Below are positions 1 to 8,970 of a DNA stretch of 64,000 nucleotides, in pieces. The notes beneath the pieces are model-generated. The model was given only the letters and a program-made list of their open reading frames with translations. It was not told where the DNA came from and ran no database searches. Made by a program: the position numbers and the translations under genes. The DNA is from an uncultured Duncaniella sp. (GTDB lineage: Bacteria; Bacteroidota; Bacteroidia; Bacteroidales; Muribaculaceae). The stretch covers positions 216,930 to 280,929 of the forward strand of contig NZ_CAJTMT010000001.1 in NCBI RefSeq assembly GCF_910577345.1, written 5' to 3'. The first letter of the stretch is position 1; every line of letters begins with the position of its first letter.

Positions 1-2001
1 TTCCCATTTCAGATTGGGGTTACCATACTTGGTGCTCGGAACAATCGCACCCACGCCATTGTAGGAACCGTTGTCGGTATAGACAGTCTTTGATTCATAA
101 CGTCCGATCTTGTCATTACCGGTCTTACCCCAGCTTACACGGAGCTTGGCATCGGTGAGTGCGGGAGTTGCCCAACGCATGAAACTTTCGTCAGAGAAAC
201 GCCAGCCGGCCGATACGGAGGGGAAGGTACCCCAACGGTTGTTGGAACCGAAGCGTGATGAACCGTCGCGACGGACAACTGCAGTGAGAGTGTAACGGTT
301 TTTGAAGCTATAGACCGCGCGACCGAAGAATGAGGCAAGTGATTCTTCCCAACCATTGGTGTAGACATTGTTGAGATTATAGACTGTGGCCATGTTCATC
401 CAGTGGAGTGTCTCTGAGAGGTATTCACTACCAGCGATATTGCTTGTATATGCGTTTGAGGTCTCAAAGCTTGTACCAAGCACTGCAGTGAGTGAATGAT
501 CTTCACCGAAATTCTTATTGAATGTCGCAAATGCCTCACCCGAGTATTTCCATGTGTTCACTGTCTGGTCCGAACCTGAGTTCTTGCTGTTGCCGTCAAG
601 ATTCTTTGAAACGAACTGTACGTTGCGTGATGTATTGAAGTTGGCCGAGATATTTCCTTCGAGTCGCAGATATGGAGCGATTGTCCATGCCACGCTCTGA
701 TAGAAGACACCATTGTAACGGGTGGTCTCATTCTTACGCTGCTCAAGTTCAGCGATAGGATTGCGTCGGCCACCTGATGAAGAGTAAGGAATCAACTCAC
801 CGTCGGGGTACCAGATAATGAGGTTGGCATCGCGTCGCATGGCATCCTGAAGGACTGCGCCACGGATATTGTTGCGCTTGTTGTAGGAAAGTCTCACGCG
901 GGTCGAGAGGCGGACATTCTTCCAGGGATTATAGTCAAAGTTGGCATTGGCTGTGTAAACATCATTGAACGATGTCAGCATCACACCTTCCTGACCCACA
1001 TAGTTGAGAGATACACGATAAGTGTAGTTACTGTTGCCACCACTAATCTGTGCATTCATCTCGTCACGGTTAGCCGTGCGGAAAAGGAGGTCCTGATAAT
1101 AATAATTGGTAGTATAGAGAAGACCGACAGAGTCAGTACGGTTGTTGAACTTCTCGAGAGTATTGGCCGGAGTGAACTTGGTCGCATCAAGGCTCAGACG
1201 GCTTTCAAATGCGTTAAGCTGCGGAAGCTTGTTGGCCACGCTCGACCATGAGTGCTGATAGCGGACACTGACGTTGGTCTTGCCTGCCTCACCAAACTTG
1301 GTGGTGATGAAGATGACACCATTGGCAGCACGCGCACCATAGATTGAAGCCGATGCGGCATCCTTCATAACGTCAATCTGCTTGATGTCGCTCGGAGAGA
1401 TATTGTCAATATCATCGACAACCACTCCATCCACAACGAAGAGAGGAGACACTGCCCCATCGGAGAAGGTCGAGGCACCGCGCATGGTGACAAAACTTGA
1501 CTGACCGGGAGCACCCGAAGTAGAGGTAATCTGCATACCGGGAACTGAACCCTGAAGCGCATCAAGTACGCTCGTGGCATTCTTCTGTTCGAGTCGGGTC
1601 TGGTCAATTGAGGTCATGGCACCGGTGACATGCTTTTTGTTCATCGTACCGTAACCGACAACCACCACTTCATCGAGAACCTCTGAGTTCTCGACCATTG
1701 TGACTTCAAGATCGGAACCGGTGGCCTTTACTTCGGCAGGCTTGAATCCGATTGAGGAAATCTGGAGGATACTGCCGGATTTACAATTGAGAGTAAAGTT
1801 ACCGTCAATGTCTGTGGCGACTCCATCCTTGGTCCCTTTTACCATAATTGTAGCACCGATGATCGGCTCGCCGGCCTGATCAATAACTACACCCTTTTGC
1901 GTTATCATCTGTCCCCATGCGGAGGATGAAATCGCAATGAAAAAGGCAACAACAAACAGCTTCAACCATTGCTGCCATGTCTTGTGCATTGATTTTTTCA
2001 T
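1..2001 (-). CDS. SusC-family TonB-dependent outer-membrane receptor (3' end cut by window edge)
   Basis: This is the outer-membrane transporter of the PUL and would import oligosaccharides with a SusD lipoprotein, using TonB energy. I translated 667 codons from ATG at 2001 without a stop; the gene runs off the left edge, so roughly the last third of the barrel is missing. After a signal peptide (about residues 1-31) comes a carboxypeptidase-regulatory-like domain (GVVIDQAGEPIIGATIMVKG), the SusC linker sequence LDEVVVVGYGT, a plug domain with repeated VDGVVVDD and GARAANGVIFITTK motifs, and barrel strands. A second in-frame ATG lies four codons on at 1989. SusD would be expected just left of the window. 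The gene follows the BNR-type enzyme after 184 bases that carry a possible promoter and a hairpin, so it may be transcribed separately. Confidence 0.95.
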   Translation of the reverse strand, partial: MKKSMHKTWQQWLKLFVVAFFIAISSSAWGQMITQKGVVIDQAGEPIIGATIMVKGTKDGVATDIDGNFTLNCKSGSILQISSIGFKPAEVKATGSDLEVTMVENSEVLDEVVVVGYGTMNKKHVTGAMTSIDQTRLEQKNATSVLDALQGSVPGMQITSTSGAPGQSSFVTMRGASTFSDGAVSPLFVVDGVVVDDIDNISPSDIKQIDVMKDAASASIYGARAANGVIFITTKFGEAGKTNVSVRYQHSWSSVANKLPQLNAFESRLSLDATKFTPANTLEKFNNRTDSVGLLYTTNYYYQDLLFRTANRDEMNAQISGGNSNYTYRVSLNYVGQEGVMLTSFNDVYTANANFDYNPWKNVRLSTRVRLSYNKRNNIRGAVLQDAMRRDANLIIWYPDGELIPYSSSGGRRNPIAELEQRKNETTRYNGVFYQSVAWTIAPYLRLEGNISANFNTSRNVQFVSKNLDGNSKNSGSDQTVNTWKYSGEAFATFNKNFGEDHSLTAVLGTSFETSNAYTSNIAGSEYLSETLHWMNMATVYNLNNVYTNGWEESLASFFGRAVYSFKNRYTLTAVVRRDGSSRFGSNNRWGTFPSVSAGWRFSDESFMRWATPALTDAKLRVSWGKTGNDKIGRYESKTVYTDNGSYNGVGAIVPSTKYGNPNLKWE

Positions 2002-2060
2002 TAAACTAAGTGATATTAAATTTAGGAATTAATGTTGTTTGCTATATTTTTACCGTGTAG

Positions 2061-2105
2061 GTGGTTGCAACACTAAATTTCAGATAATCAACTGTTGACA
2101 ACCAC
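2061..2105 (-). other. Imperfect hairpin in the susC leader
   Basis: The segments at 2061-2071 and 2094-2105 are complementary (GTGGTTG plus CAAC with one bulged base). They lie between the likely start of transcription near 2111 and the susC ATG at 2001, so the transcript would carry a leader of about 110 bases with this stem-loop. A regulatory role is inference. Confidence 0.4.
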
Positions 2106-2118
2106 ATTAGTGATGTGA

Positions 2119-2126
2119 CAAAATTA
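2119..2126 (-). promoter_or_regulatory. Possible -7 box for susC
   Basis: On the minus strand this reads TAATTTTG, matching the Bacteroidetes -7 consensus TAnnTTTG. No clear -33 TTTG is seen at the usual distance. It lies 118 bases before the susC ATG. Confidence 0.4.
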
Positions 2127-2185
2127 GAGATTCGCTATTAAAATAATTTATAATACTGTATCAATTTGTAATAGAAAACTCTCAA

Positions 2186-3472
2186 TCATTCAAAAATATC
2201 GTTTACGACATACATATCGCGGGAACCCTCATGCAACGACTCCTTTCCGTCAATCACAGGAGTAGTGAAAAGGAGCAATTTGAGCTCCGGACGTGCATCC
2301 GAGACGACATAGCAGCGCGAAAGACTTTTCGGAGTTTCAATCTCGGTCTCACGCTTGACAGTGAGTCCGCCGTCTGATGTGACAAACGTTGTCACGCCCT
2401 TCCCCATGGTGGAGTAGATACGGAAAGTCTCCGGCCCGAGTTTTTCGATTCCGCGCGGTTCACCCACCGCACCGAATGAGGTATGATGCCATTCATCCCC
2501 TGTCCATGTTGCCAGACGACCACCATGTTCGGAGGGATAATTATAATGGATGAGCGGAGCGCCATTGTCGCGGAAATGCACCGAAACCTGCAGTCCGGCC
2601 TGATGGCCACGCTCCGGAATCGGAGTTTCAAGTGCGAGACAATACTTGTCGGCCTCTATATTGTCGATGGTAGTACCGAGGTCACGACCTTCCACATTAT
2701 ACACATGGTCATCTGATAAATCCAGATAGGCATAATAGACATTGCGCCCGTAAGTGGCATGTGCATGTTTACCGGCCTTTTCACCACAGATGGTCCATGC
2801 GATATGGATACGTCCGGCGTGCTTCCCGTCGCCGGGCTGATATGACACCTGACCGTTGTAGACTTCCATCATGCTGTCAGTGACACGGGGATAGGGGTCG
2901 ATGAGCATCTGCCGTGTCCACGTCTTGCCATTGTCGGTCGATTTGACAAACTGGTAAGGGCGGTCATCAGCATAACCGTTGTTCTTGCGGGTGTCGCGGT
3001 AGAAGACATAAAACACACCGTCGTCAGTCAACACAGGGGCCGGATAGGATGCCCGCTCCGCCTGAGGAATGTAGGTGTCTGTCCATTTGCCTTCGATACT
3101 GTTCGGTTCAGGCGACACAGCCATTTTCAGTGTCGAGTTGTGGCAACCATAGAACATGTAGATATGCTCATCCTTTCCACGAAGTATGGCAGGATAGTTA
3201 TGCTTGTCGGCAAAGGGCGATTCAGCTACAATCTTCGTATCGCCCCACTTTCCGGAAGCATGGTCGAATGCCTTTACGGCAGGATGGCTGTGGGCGCTCA
3301 TCCAGCAAACAAAAGTTTTATCGGCCTTGTCATCGTAATATCCCACCGGAATCGGGCGACGGTCAGAGCGGATATTGGTACGCTCCTCAACCAACGAGAC
3401 TTTGGGAGCGATGGCTGGAGCTGTCAGCACTCCCAAACAAAACATCGCTGAAAATCCAATTATTCTATTCAT
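2186..3472 (-). CDS. BNR-type seven-bladed propeller polysaccharide lyase or hydrolase (BNR_4; PL24/PL25/GH145-like)
   Basis: The protein is about 428 residues with a signal peptide, and I expect it to act on uronic-acid-containing oligosaccharides in the periplasm or at the surface. The start chosen is ATG 3472, which opens directly on a signal peptide. A longer reading from 3526 would add 18 residues and overlap the preceding GH105. Propeller repeats are visible (for example KSTDNGKTW, TSDGGLTV). H91 and H111 are 20 residues apart in HNYPA and GCHNS, with Y155 and R171 after them; from memory this is close to the spacing of active-site residues in PL25 ulvan lyases. GH145 L-rhamnosidases share the fold, so lyase or hydrolase cannot be settled here. 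Spacing to the GH105 upstream is 20 bases, consistent with one operon. Confidence 0.75.
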   Translation of the reverse strand: MNRIIGFSAMFCLGVLTAPAIAPKVSLVEERTNIRSDRRPIPVGYYDDKADKTFVCWMSAHSHPAVKAFDHASGKWGDTKIVAESPFADKHNYPAILRGKDEHIYMFYGCHNSTLKMAVSPEPNSIEGKWTDTYIPQAERASYPAPVLTDDGVFYVFYRDTRKNNGYADDRPYQFVKSTDNGKTWTRQMLIDPYPRVTDSMMEVYNGQVSYQPGDGKHAGRIHIAWTICGEKAGKHAHATYGRNVYYAYLDLSDDHVYNVEGRDLGTTIDNIEADKYCLALETPIPERGHQAGLQVSVHFRDNGAPLIHYNYPSEHGGRLATWTGDEWHHTSFGAVGEPRGIEKLGPETFRIYSTMGKGVTTFVTSDGGLTVKRETEIETPKSLSRCYVVSDARPELKLLLFTTPVIDGKESLHEGSRDMYVVNDIFE

Positions 3473-3492
3473 GATATTTACAGATAAATGTG

Positions 3493-4629
3493 TTATTGCA
3501 TCGTGGCCAATTCTGCCGCACACCACAGGAGGGGAGCATGTGCATGGAGATCGCCGGTGATGCGTTTGCGGTTAACATAATGATTACGGTCGTTCTTTAT
3601 ATTGGTACCTTCACATACGTCAAGAACCTCATCGTCTGCATTGATGCGGCTCACGAGGCCGAGCCACCCCTTGCGGGCAACCGGAGCATACTCCTTGGCT
3701 TTCAGCCAACCGTTCTTCACGCCTACAATCATGGCGTAGGTAAACATTGCTGTTCCAGATGTCTCACTCCATGTATCCTCTCCATCTATAAGCTGATGCC
3801 AGAGACCTTCCTTACCCTGATATTGTTTCAGGGTCTGCATCATGGTAAGGTAGGCCTTCATTATAGTCTTATAGTTCGGGTTGCTCTTCGGCAGGGACGA
3901 AAGAAGTTCGGCCATACCTGCAGCCATCCAGCCATTGCCTCTCGCCCAGAAAAACGGAGCGTCGGGAGAATGATAAAAAAGACCGTTGGGTCGTTGGATT
4001 TCACTAAGATACATCACCATCTCATCAGCTGCTCGGTTGATGTATTTAGCATCGCCGGTAGCTTTGTAGGCTTGCGACTGGATGGTTGTAATCATGAACA
4101 TGTCGTCAATCCACACGCGTGTCTGCCATGAAAATCCCTTGTCGGCAAAAGCTTTCTGTTCGGGTTTGGCATCTGAAGGAAGTTCCCATTGAGAATCGGC
4201 ATAACGCATTCCGAGTTCATAGCAACGTTTGTCGCCACGCTGCATATAAATCTCAAGAGGAACCGAACCCACCACATTATGGTCGACATGGTTCATTTTC
4301 GGAAGAAGATGCTTCTCTTCACTGAACAGAGGTTCGAAACGTTTCACCAAACCGTCGGTCAAAGTCGCATTATCGGTAACTTTGGCATACCACATCGCGC
4401 CCAACCATGCCAAGGCATCGGGATATGTGATGTAGTTCGGTGCTTTTTCCGCACGGGGATTACCAAAACGTGTGTGCGGGGTTGCAAGAAATTTCTTTGT
4501 GATTTTATCGCCGACGGTTATAGGATTTGCCTCCGACGGGAAATCGGACAGATACTTATCCTTGGCAAACATGGCAGAACCGCCGAGGAAGAATACAATC
4601 GATGCTATTACTATATTTTTGATTTTCAT
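3493..4629 (-). CDS. GH105 unsaturated uronyl hydrolase
   Basis: GH105 enzymes remove the 4,5-unsaturated uronic acid left at the non-reducing end of lyase products. This 378-residue protein has a signal peptide and an (alpha/alpha)6 barrel pattern. Key features are WIDDMFM, where D175 aligns with the catalytic Asp of the family's WVDG motif, FFWARGNGWMAAG, and the late SGTAMFTYA motif. It is the most divergent of the three GH105 modules in the locus: the usual WVDGVFM is WIDDMFM, so its substrate may differ. The gene sits 26 bases after the jelly-roll lyase gene and 20 bases before the BNR enzyme, so the three probably form a lyase-plus-hydrolase operon segment. Confidence 0.9.
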   Translation of the reverse strand: MKIKNIVIASIVFFLGGSAMFAKDKYLSDFPSEANPITVGDKITKKFLATPHTRFGNPRAEKAPNYITYPDALAWLGAMWYAKVTDNATLTDGLVKRFEPLFSEEKHLLPKMNHVDHNVVGSVPLEIYMQRGDKRCYELGMRYADSQWELPSDAKPEQKAFADKGFSWQTRVWIDDMFMITTIQSQAYKATGDAKYINRAADEMVMYLSEIQRPNGLFYHSPDAPFFWARGNGWMAAGMAELLSSLPKSNPNYKTIMKAYLTMMQTLKQYQGKEGLWHQLIDGEDTWSETSGTAMFTYAMIVGVKNGWLKAKEYAPVARKGWLGLVSRINADDEVLDVCEGTNIKNDRNHYVNRKRITGDLHAHAPLLWCAAELATMQ

Positions 4630-4655
4630 ACCTTGATTTATTAGACTGTATCAGA

Positions 4656-5675
4656 TTAATCATGAATCTGCGGATCTAGGTTTGTATCCGCCTCATAGAC
4701 ACGGAAGTCTGCAAGATCTATGCTTTCGTCCTTGATTCCGTTGACCGGGCGATCGGAAGCATCGGCCATCTTCTTACCGAAGCTGCGGTAGATACCGAAT
4801 TTATTGCGGATATTCTTGGCTCCGCTGCGCCAAAGGTCAATATCGTCAAATGACTTGTCAACCAAAACCTTTCCATCGCTCACACGCTCCATCCTGATAC
4901 TGAACTTTCCATTGTGGGTGTAGAGCATTTCAGTCGTCACTTCAATCCATTGGTCTTCGAAATCCGAGAAGGGAAGATTATCAATGATTGTGCCTTTGGT
5001 CGTTGCGCTGACATCTCCGGTATGTATCACCTGCAAACGCTTGTTGGAACCGTCGGCATTACAGCGGGGAGTGATGGTGATGAGTGGCGCCCCGTTATTG
5101 CCTTCCTGCGCTTTGAGCTGATGAATGTGGCAGAACGATGTGGATGGACGGAATCCCACCGGAAGTTTAAATTTCCATTTCAGACGCTGACGTTCACCCC
5201 AATTGCCATTAAGATGGAGCCACTTGTCGGATGTCTGCGATTTCATCTCGTTGCGCTGACGGTCAACAATGGACCCGCGGTCGCCGTCAAGCACATCGGC
5301 ATTCGCATGGTTGAAGAAGCGGAACACATATTGCCCGATAGCCTCATCATAGACAACAGCAGCATGGACGCCATCATGGTGATCCTTCTCCGATGAATTC
5401 GGATGCTCGGAATAGTCCCAGCCAAAACCACGCATGTACTGATGTATTGCCTTATAGTCCTGTCCAACGAGTTTGGCGTCAGCCTGCATGGACCCTTTAA
5501 ATTCATACGGATCTTTGTCATCGGGCGTATCAGTGCCCGGGCTGTCGGATTCTCCGGGTATTTCCGTATCCGGTTTATCCGGCTCATTTTTATCACCGTC
5601 ACCGGTCGAACAGTTTGCCATCGAGCAACAGAAGGAAACAGCAATCGACGCTGTTACAAGAAATTTTTTATTCAT
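4656..5675 (-). CDS. Lipoprotein with jelly-roll polysaccharide-lyase-like domain
   Basis: The protein has 339 residues. A lipoprotein signal ends at C22 and is followed by a Pro/Asp/Glu-rich linker (about residues 23-57) typical of surface-exposed Bacteroidetes lipoproteins. The rest looks like a beta-jelly-roll lyase. RNEMK, HIHQLKA and KFGIYR resemble the three conserved strand motifs of PF14099 and PL7-type lyases (R-E-x-R, QxH, and the GxY strand). Such lyases cut 4-linked uronic acids by beta-elimination, and the adjacent GH105 fits that job. The exact family is uncertain: PL7, PL13, PL20 or an unassigned jelly-roll family are possible, and a carbohydrate-binding protein cannot be excluded. 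Confidence 0.6.
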   Translation of the reverse strand: MNKKFLVTASIAVSFCCSMANCSTGDGDKNEPDKPDTEIPGESDSPGTDTPDDKDPYEFKGSMQADAKLVGQDYKAIHQYMRGFGWDYSEHPNSSEKDHHDGVHAAVVYDEAIGQYVFRFFNHANADVLDGDRGSIVDRQRNEMKSQTSDKWLHLNGNWGERQRLKWKFKLPVGFRPSTSFCHIHQLKAQEGNNGAPLITITPRCNADGSNKRLQVIHTGDVSATTKGTIIDNLPFSDFEDQWIEVTTEMLYTHNGKFSIRMERVSDGKVLVDKSFDDIDLWRSGAKNIRNKFGIYRSFGKKMADASDRPVNGIKDESIDLADFRVYEADTNLDPQIHD

Positions 5676-5713
5676 GTTGAATTATTATGATATATGATTG
5701 AATTTTTTCAATG

Positions 5714-7618
5714 CTATTTATTCCCTTTATTTCCGGCTACATTAAATTTCACCACATAGCCTCCTCCGGCACGCAGACGCGCGGTCAAAGAGTCGTTTTT
5801 ACGGCAGAACAATTTCTCTTTTTTCATTGATGCACCATCTCCCGGACGGTCACGATACACCTGAGCCTCATACCATTCATCATCGCTCAGGAATGAAAGA
5901 GACACAGGCATGGTGCGGGCTTCCTCTCCATTTAGAATTGCAAGATACCAGTCATCGCCACTACGACGGGCGTAGGCAGCCACCTCGCCGATTTCACTTC
6001 CAGGAAGCACTATGGTTTCATCCCATACAGCCGGGATGGATTTGAATAAATCAGCAGCCGGATTGTCGATGATTGACTGTGGATGCGCTCCGAAAAAAAT
6101 TACCGAAGAATTAAACACAATTGCTGTGGCGACCTGATGACACCACGACGTGTCAAGCCGACGTTCTCCAAAAATGACAGGAGTATAATCGCCATGTCCG
6201 GCAACATATCGTGTAAAAGGCAACGTTACGTTATGTTTAGCCCAACTGAACTGATGCTTTCCGTATTCGAGTCCCTGAACACCTTCACGGCTCATTTCAT
6301 TTGGCCATGTCCGCACTTCGCCGGTCGGCTTGTTACTTCCATGTATGTTAAGCATGAGCTTGTGTTCGGCAGCCTCACGCAGACAGGCTTGATACATATC
6401 TACAAACTCCTTGGATTCATGGGAAAATGCATCGAGTTTAATACCGGCAATGCCAAGGCGACTGCAGCGGTCGAAAAGTTCCTTACGTTTAGCCGGAGCG
6501 CGCAGATCCCTGCCATGACGCCATAGCCATATTCTCACACCATACCCCGCCGAGTAGTCGACAAGTTCCTTGATCTGTTCATCAGTCCAGCGATACCAGA
6601 AAGCATCTACTGTATTGTATTCATAACCTAACTCGCCGGCCAACCGTGAAAACTCTTTCATTCCTTCAACTGTCCGTTCGCCACCATCGAGCCAGCACCA
6701 CACCGAACGTCCGGGCTTAATCCACTCGGTGTTCACACCTTCGGGAAAGAGTCTCTTATCCGGCGCGGGCGAAAGATTTGAAATGAGATCCGTGTTGACA
6801 AGAGCGTTAAGATCGGAGGCGATAACAACACAACGCCACGGAGTTTTAATCTCACCGGCAATGGAAGCAGCGACTGACAGACGCTTTGCCTCATCAAGAG
6901 AATAGTCATGGGCGAAGGGATAGGAAACAGGTTGGGCATGACCGAGACGTGTCACCAGTCCTCGTTTCCCATTGCTCTGCAATGACATTCCGGGATAATC
7001 ACGAAGCCCGGATTCGGAAATACATAAATATCCGTTCCCATCGGGAAGTCTTACAGTCACTGGAGGCGCTACCCACTCCCCTTCCTTGATTTCACTGATG
7101 TCGCATTTTCGATGCTCACCTTCATAATGGTTATACATATCATGATACCATACATGGCTACCGGCAGGGATATTGAATTCCGTCGCTTCATCAGGCACGC
7201 GTTTCCGGCTCCTGTCACCGGCAGATATGATGCGGAATGCCACACCGTCATTATATGCACGGGCATCAACTTCTACATCCGTAGAAAGTTTCATCCGGAC
7301 ACCATTCGCATTATTCACCGCACTTGTGTGAAGTCCACGTGTCGGATAAGTCTCATTTATGCTGTAGGTAGAAGATGATATTACCGAACAATCATCAGTA
7401 ACATTCCTGCCGTCAAGGATAAAGTTGACAGGCGACTTGACTATAGCTTGTTTTCCGGACTTGAATGCTTCAAAACAAAGATGTCCGTCATCATCACTCC
7501 AGTAATATTCAATCATGCCGTCAGGACTCTTGACAGACAGAGAGCCGGATAGCGCGGAGAACACTGTGGGAAGCAGTGCAAAAAATGTGAGGATTTGTTT
7601 TCTTAATGTATTGTCCAT
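5714..7618 (-). CDS. GH97 glycosidase, retaining (alpha-galactosidase-like) subtype
   Basis: The protein has 634 residues with a signal peptide. Residues about 27-290 form the N-terminal beta-sandwich, followed by a (beta/alpha)8 barrel and a short C-terminal sandwich. D396 in GIKLDAF and E451 in GLEYGKH are 55 residues apart, the same spacing I recall for nucleophile and acid/base in the retaining GH97 alpha-galactosidase BT1871. The inverting SusB type uses glutamates instead. The family signature around NIHGSNKPTGEVRTWPNEM is intact. A periplasmic exo-alpha-galactosidase is the best guess. The gene lies after a terminator and a possible promoter, so it may open the transcription unit that continues to the BNR enzyme. 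Confidence 0.93.
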   Translation of the reverse strand: MDNTLRKQILTFFALLPTVFSALSGSLSVKSPDGMIEYYWSDDDGHLCFEAFKSGKQAIVKSPVNFILDGRNVTDDCSVISSSTYSINETYPTRGLHTSAVNNANGVRMKLSTDVEVDARAYNDGVAFRIISAGDRSRKRVPDEATEFNIPAGSHVWYHDMYNHYEGEHRKCDISEIKEGEWVAPPVTVRLPDGNGYLCISESGLRDYPGMSLQSNGKRGLVTRLGHAQPVSYPFAHDYSLDEAKRLSVAASIAGEIKTPWRCVVIASDLNALVNTDLISNLSPAPDKRLFPEGVNTEWIKPGRSVWCWLDGGERTVEGMKEFSRLAGELGYEYNTVDAFWYRWTDEQIKELVDYSAGYGVRIWLWRHGRDLRAPAKRKELFDRCSRLGIAGIKLDAFSHESKEFVDMYQACLREAAEHKLMLNIHGSNKPTGEVRTWPNEMSREGVQGLEYGKHQFSWAKHNVTLPFTRYVAGHGDYTPVIFGERRLDTSWCHQVATAIVFNSSVIFFGAHPQSIIDNPAADLFKSIPAVWDETIVLPGSEIGEVAAYARRSGDDWYLAILNGEEARTMPVSLSFLSDDEWYEAQVYRDRPGDGASMKKEKLFCRKNDSLTARLRAGGGYVVKFNVAGNKGNK

Positions 7619-7645
7619 TGATCGGAGTTATTGTATTTTCATTCA

Positions 7646-7653
7646 CAAAAGTA
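7646..7653 (-). promoter_or_regulatory. Possible -7 box for the GH97 gene
   Basis: On the minus strand this reads TACTTTTG, matching TAnnTTTG, 27 bases before the GH97 ATG and downstream of the terminator at 7688-7738. No good -33 element was found. Confidence 0.35.
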
Positions 7654-7687
7654 TCCGATAACAGAGCAAATGCATTACATACAAATC

Positions 7688-7738
7688 TCAAAAAATTAAA
7701 CTCCTGTCTCAATTTTACAGACAAAATCGAGACAGGAG
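7688..7738 (-). terminator. Intrinsic terminator after the DUF4861 gene
   Basis: The arms at 7701-7710 and 7729-7738 are perfect 10-base complements (CTCCTGTCTC / GAGACAGGAG). On the minus strand the hairpin is followed by a T-rich stretch (TTTAATTTTTTG). It lies 26 bases past the DUF4861 stop codon. Confidence 0.8.
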
Positions 7739-7764
7739 CATCTAATATAAAATCTAACAACAAT

Positions 7765-8970
7765 TTACGGTAAAATGCGAACCTCTAAAGGGGATTTGAT
7801 ACTACGGGATTTCCTCAGAAGCATTTCGTTCCAATCGGCAAGTGTCGGGACATTTCCGCGGTTCCAGCCGAAGCCCCAGTAATAGTCAAATCCGTCTGTC
7901 GGGGAATAATCGAAATGAGCCAACAGATGGCGGGCCTTACCTTCCTCCTCCACCGCGATTGACTCCGGTCGAAGCGGGAATACAGCTCCCATATACACCT
8001 CTCCATTGTCGGGACCGTTCGTGGGGTCAAGATATGACATGTATCCATCCTTAACCGAACTTTTCACCGGACCGTCGTCATGAACCACAATACCCATAAC
8101 CATCGGGACTGATTTGTCAAGACCGCGATAAGTCACCTTAGTGCGGTTAAGGTTACTCCCCTTATCAAGAGTTATGATTCGATTCTCCACCACAGTCTGT
8201 CCTTGAAACGTTGCGGGACGGAATGTAAGGGATACTGTAAAACGAACCGGACCTTCATCAAGAATCTCATAATCCTTATAGCACCAGGGATAGACGATTG
8301 TATCACCATCTATAAGAGCGGTAGCACCCGCACCCAGAGTGGGCCCGACGGCATAGCAATCCATCCCGTAGCCGTTATCAATATGGTAAGAATGGGCATC
8401 ACGCCATCGCTTGGCCTCCTCTGTCCTACCCTCCTTCTTCAACCTCTCCACGGCTGCCGCCGATTCTTTGTCGAAATGCAAATCATAGAGATGTTCGATC
8501 ACAGGCAATGAGGTTCCACGCTTAAGATGAAGGTCATATCCGAAGCCACGTTCGCCCTTGTCCTGAAGCGCAGGGCCATAAGCACGGAATCCCGCCACAT
8601 CATTTTCCCAACAGAAATCGTCGAACCTCTGCGGATACATCTTTCCTGTAGTATATGTCCCGAAGTCAAAAGCCTTGACAGGCTGCACAGCCACATTGAC
8701 TTTTGACTTAGCACCTACAGACGGCTGAAAGATGAGTTTGCCATTATATGTCACCTGTGAGGGTAGCTCAGAGCCGGTTTCATCCACAACTCGCAGCGAT
8801 TTCACACCAAAGCGGTCGCAAAGTTCGCCATAATCAAGCTCGACGGTCTCAACTCGGTCGAAGTCAAGCTTATTGCTTATTTCCACCTTGACTGACGGAA
8901 TTTCGGCATATACTCCGAATACGCAACCTGCAAGCGTGGATAAAAACACAGATAAGGATTTCATTTTCAT
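7765..8970 (-). CDS. DUF4861 family secreted protein
   Basis: The protein has 401 residues with a signal peptide (about 1-22) and matches what I know of DUF4861, a family of unknown function found in uronic-acid-targeting PULs. Visible features are an N-terminal beta-sandwich-like part (about 25-110), the motif CWENDVAGFRAYGPAL, a YHIDNGYGMDCYAVGPTLGAG segment rich in aromatic and polar residues, and a C-terminal DYYWGFGWNRG motif. The repeated Trp, His, Asp and Glu clusters suggest an enzyme rather than a binding protein. The start codon overlaps the stop codon of the six-hairpin gene by one base, so the two are translationally coupled. A terminator follows directly. Confidence 0.75.
   Translation of the reverse strand: MKMKSLSVFLSTLAGCVFGVYAEIPSVKVEISNKLDFDRVETVELDYGELCDRFGVKSLRVVDETGSELPSQVTYNGKLIFQPSVGAKSKVNVAVQPVKAFDFGTYTTGKMYPQRFDDFCWENDVAGFRAYGPALQDKGERGFGYDLHLKRGTSLPVIEHLYDLHFDKESAAAVERLKKEGRTEEAKRWRDAHSYHIDNGYGMDCYAVGPTLGAGATALIDGDTIVYPWCYKDYEILDEGPVRFTVSLTFRPATFQGQTVVENRIITLDKGSNLNRTKVTYRGLDKSVPMVMGIVVHDDGPVKSSVKDGYMSYLDPTNGPDNGEVYMGAVFPLRPESIAVEEEGKARHLLAHFDYSPTDGFDYYWGFGWNRGNVPTLADWNEMLLRKSRSIKSPLEVRILP

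Noticed and set aside
3049..4644. Long plus-strand reading frames opposite the BNR and GH105 genes
   Set aside because: They are antisense shadows of well-supported enzyme genes, with low-complexity or basic composition and no domain.
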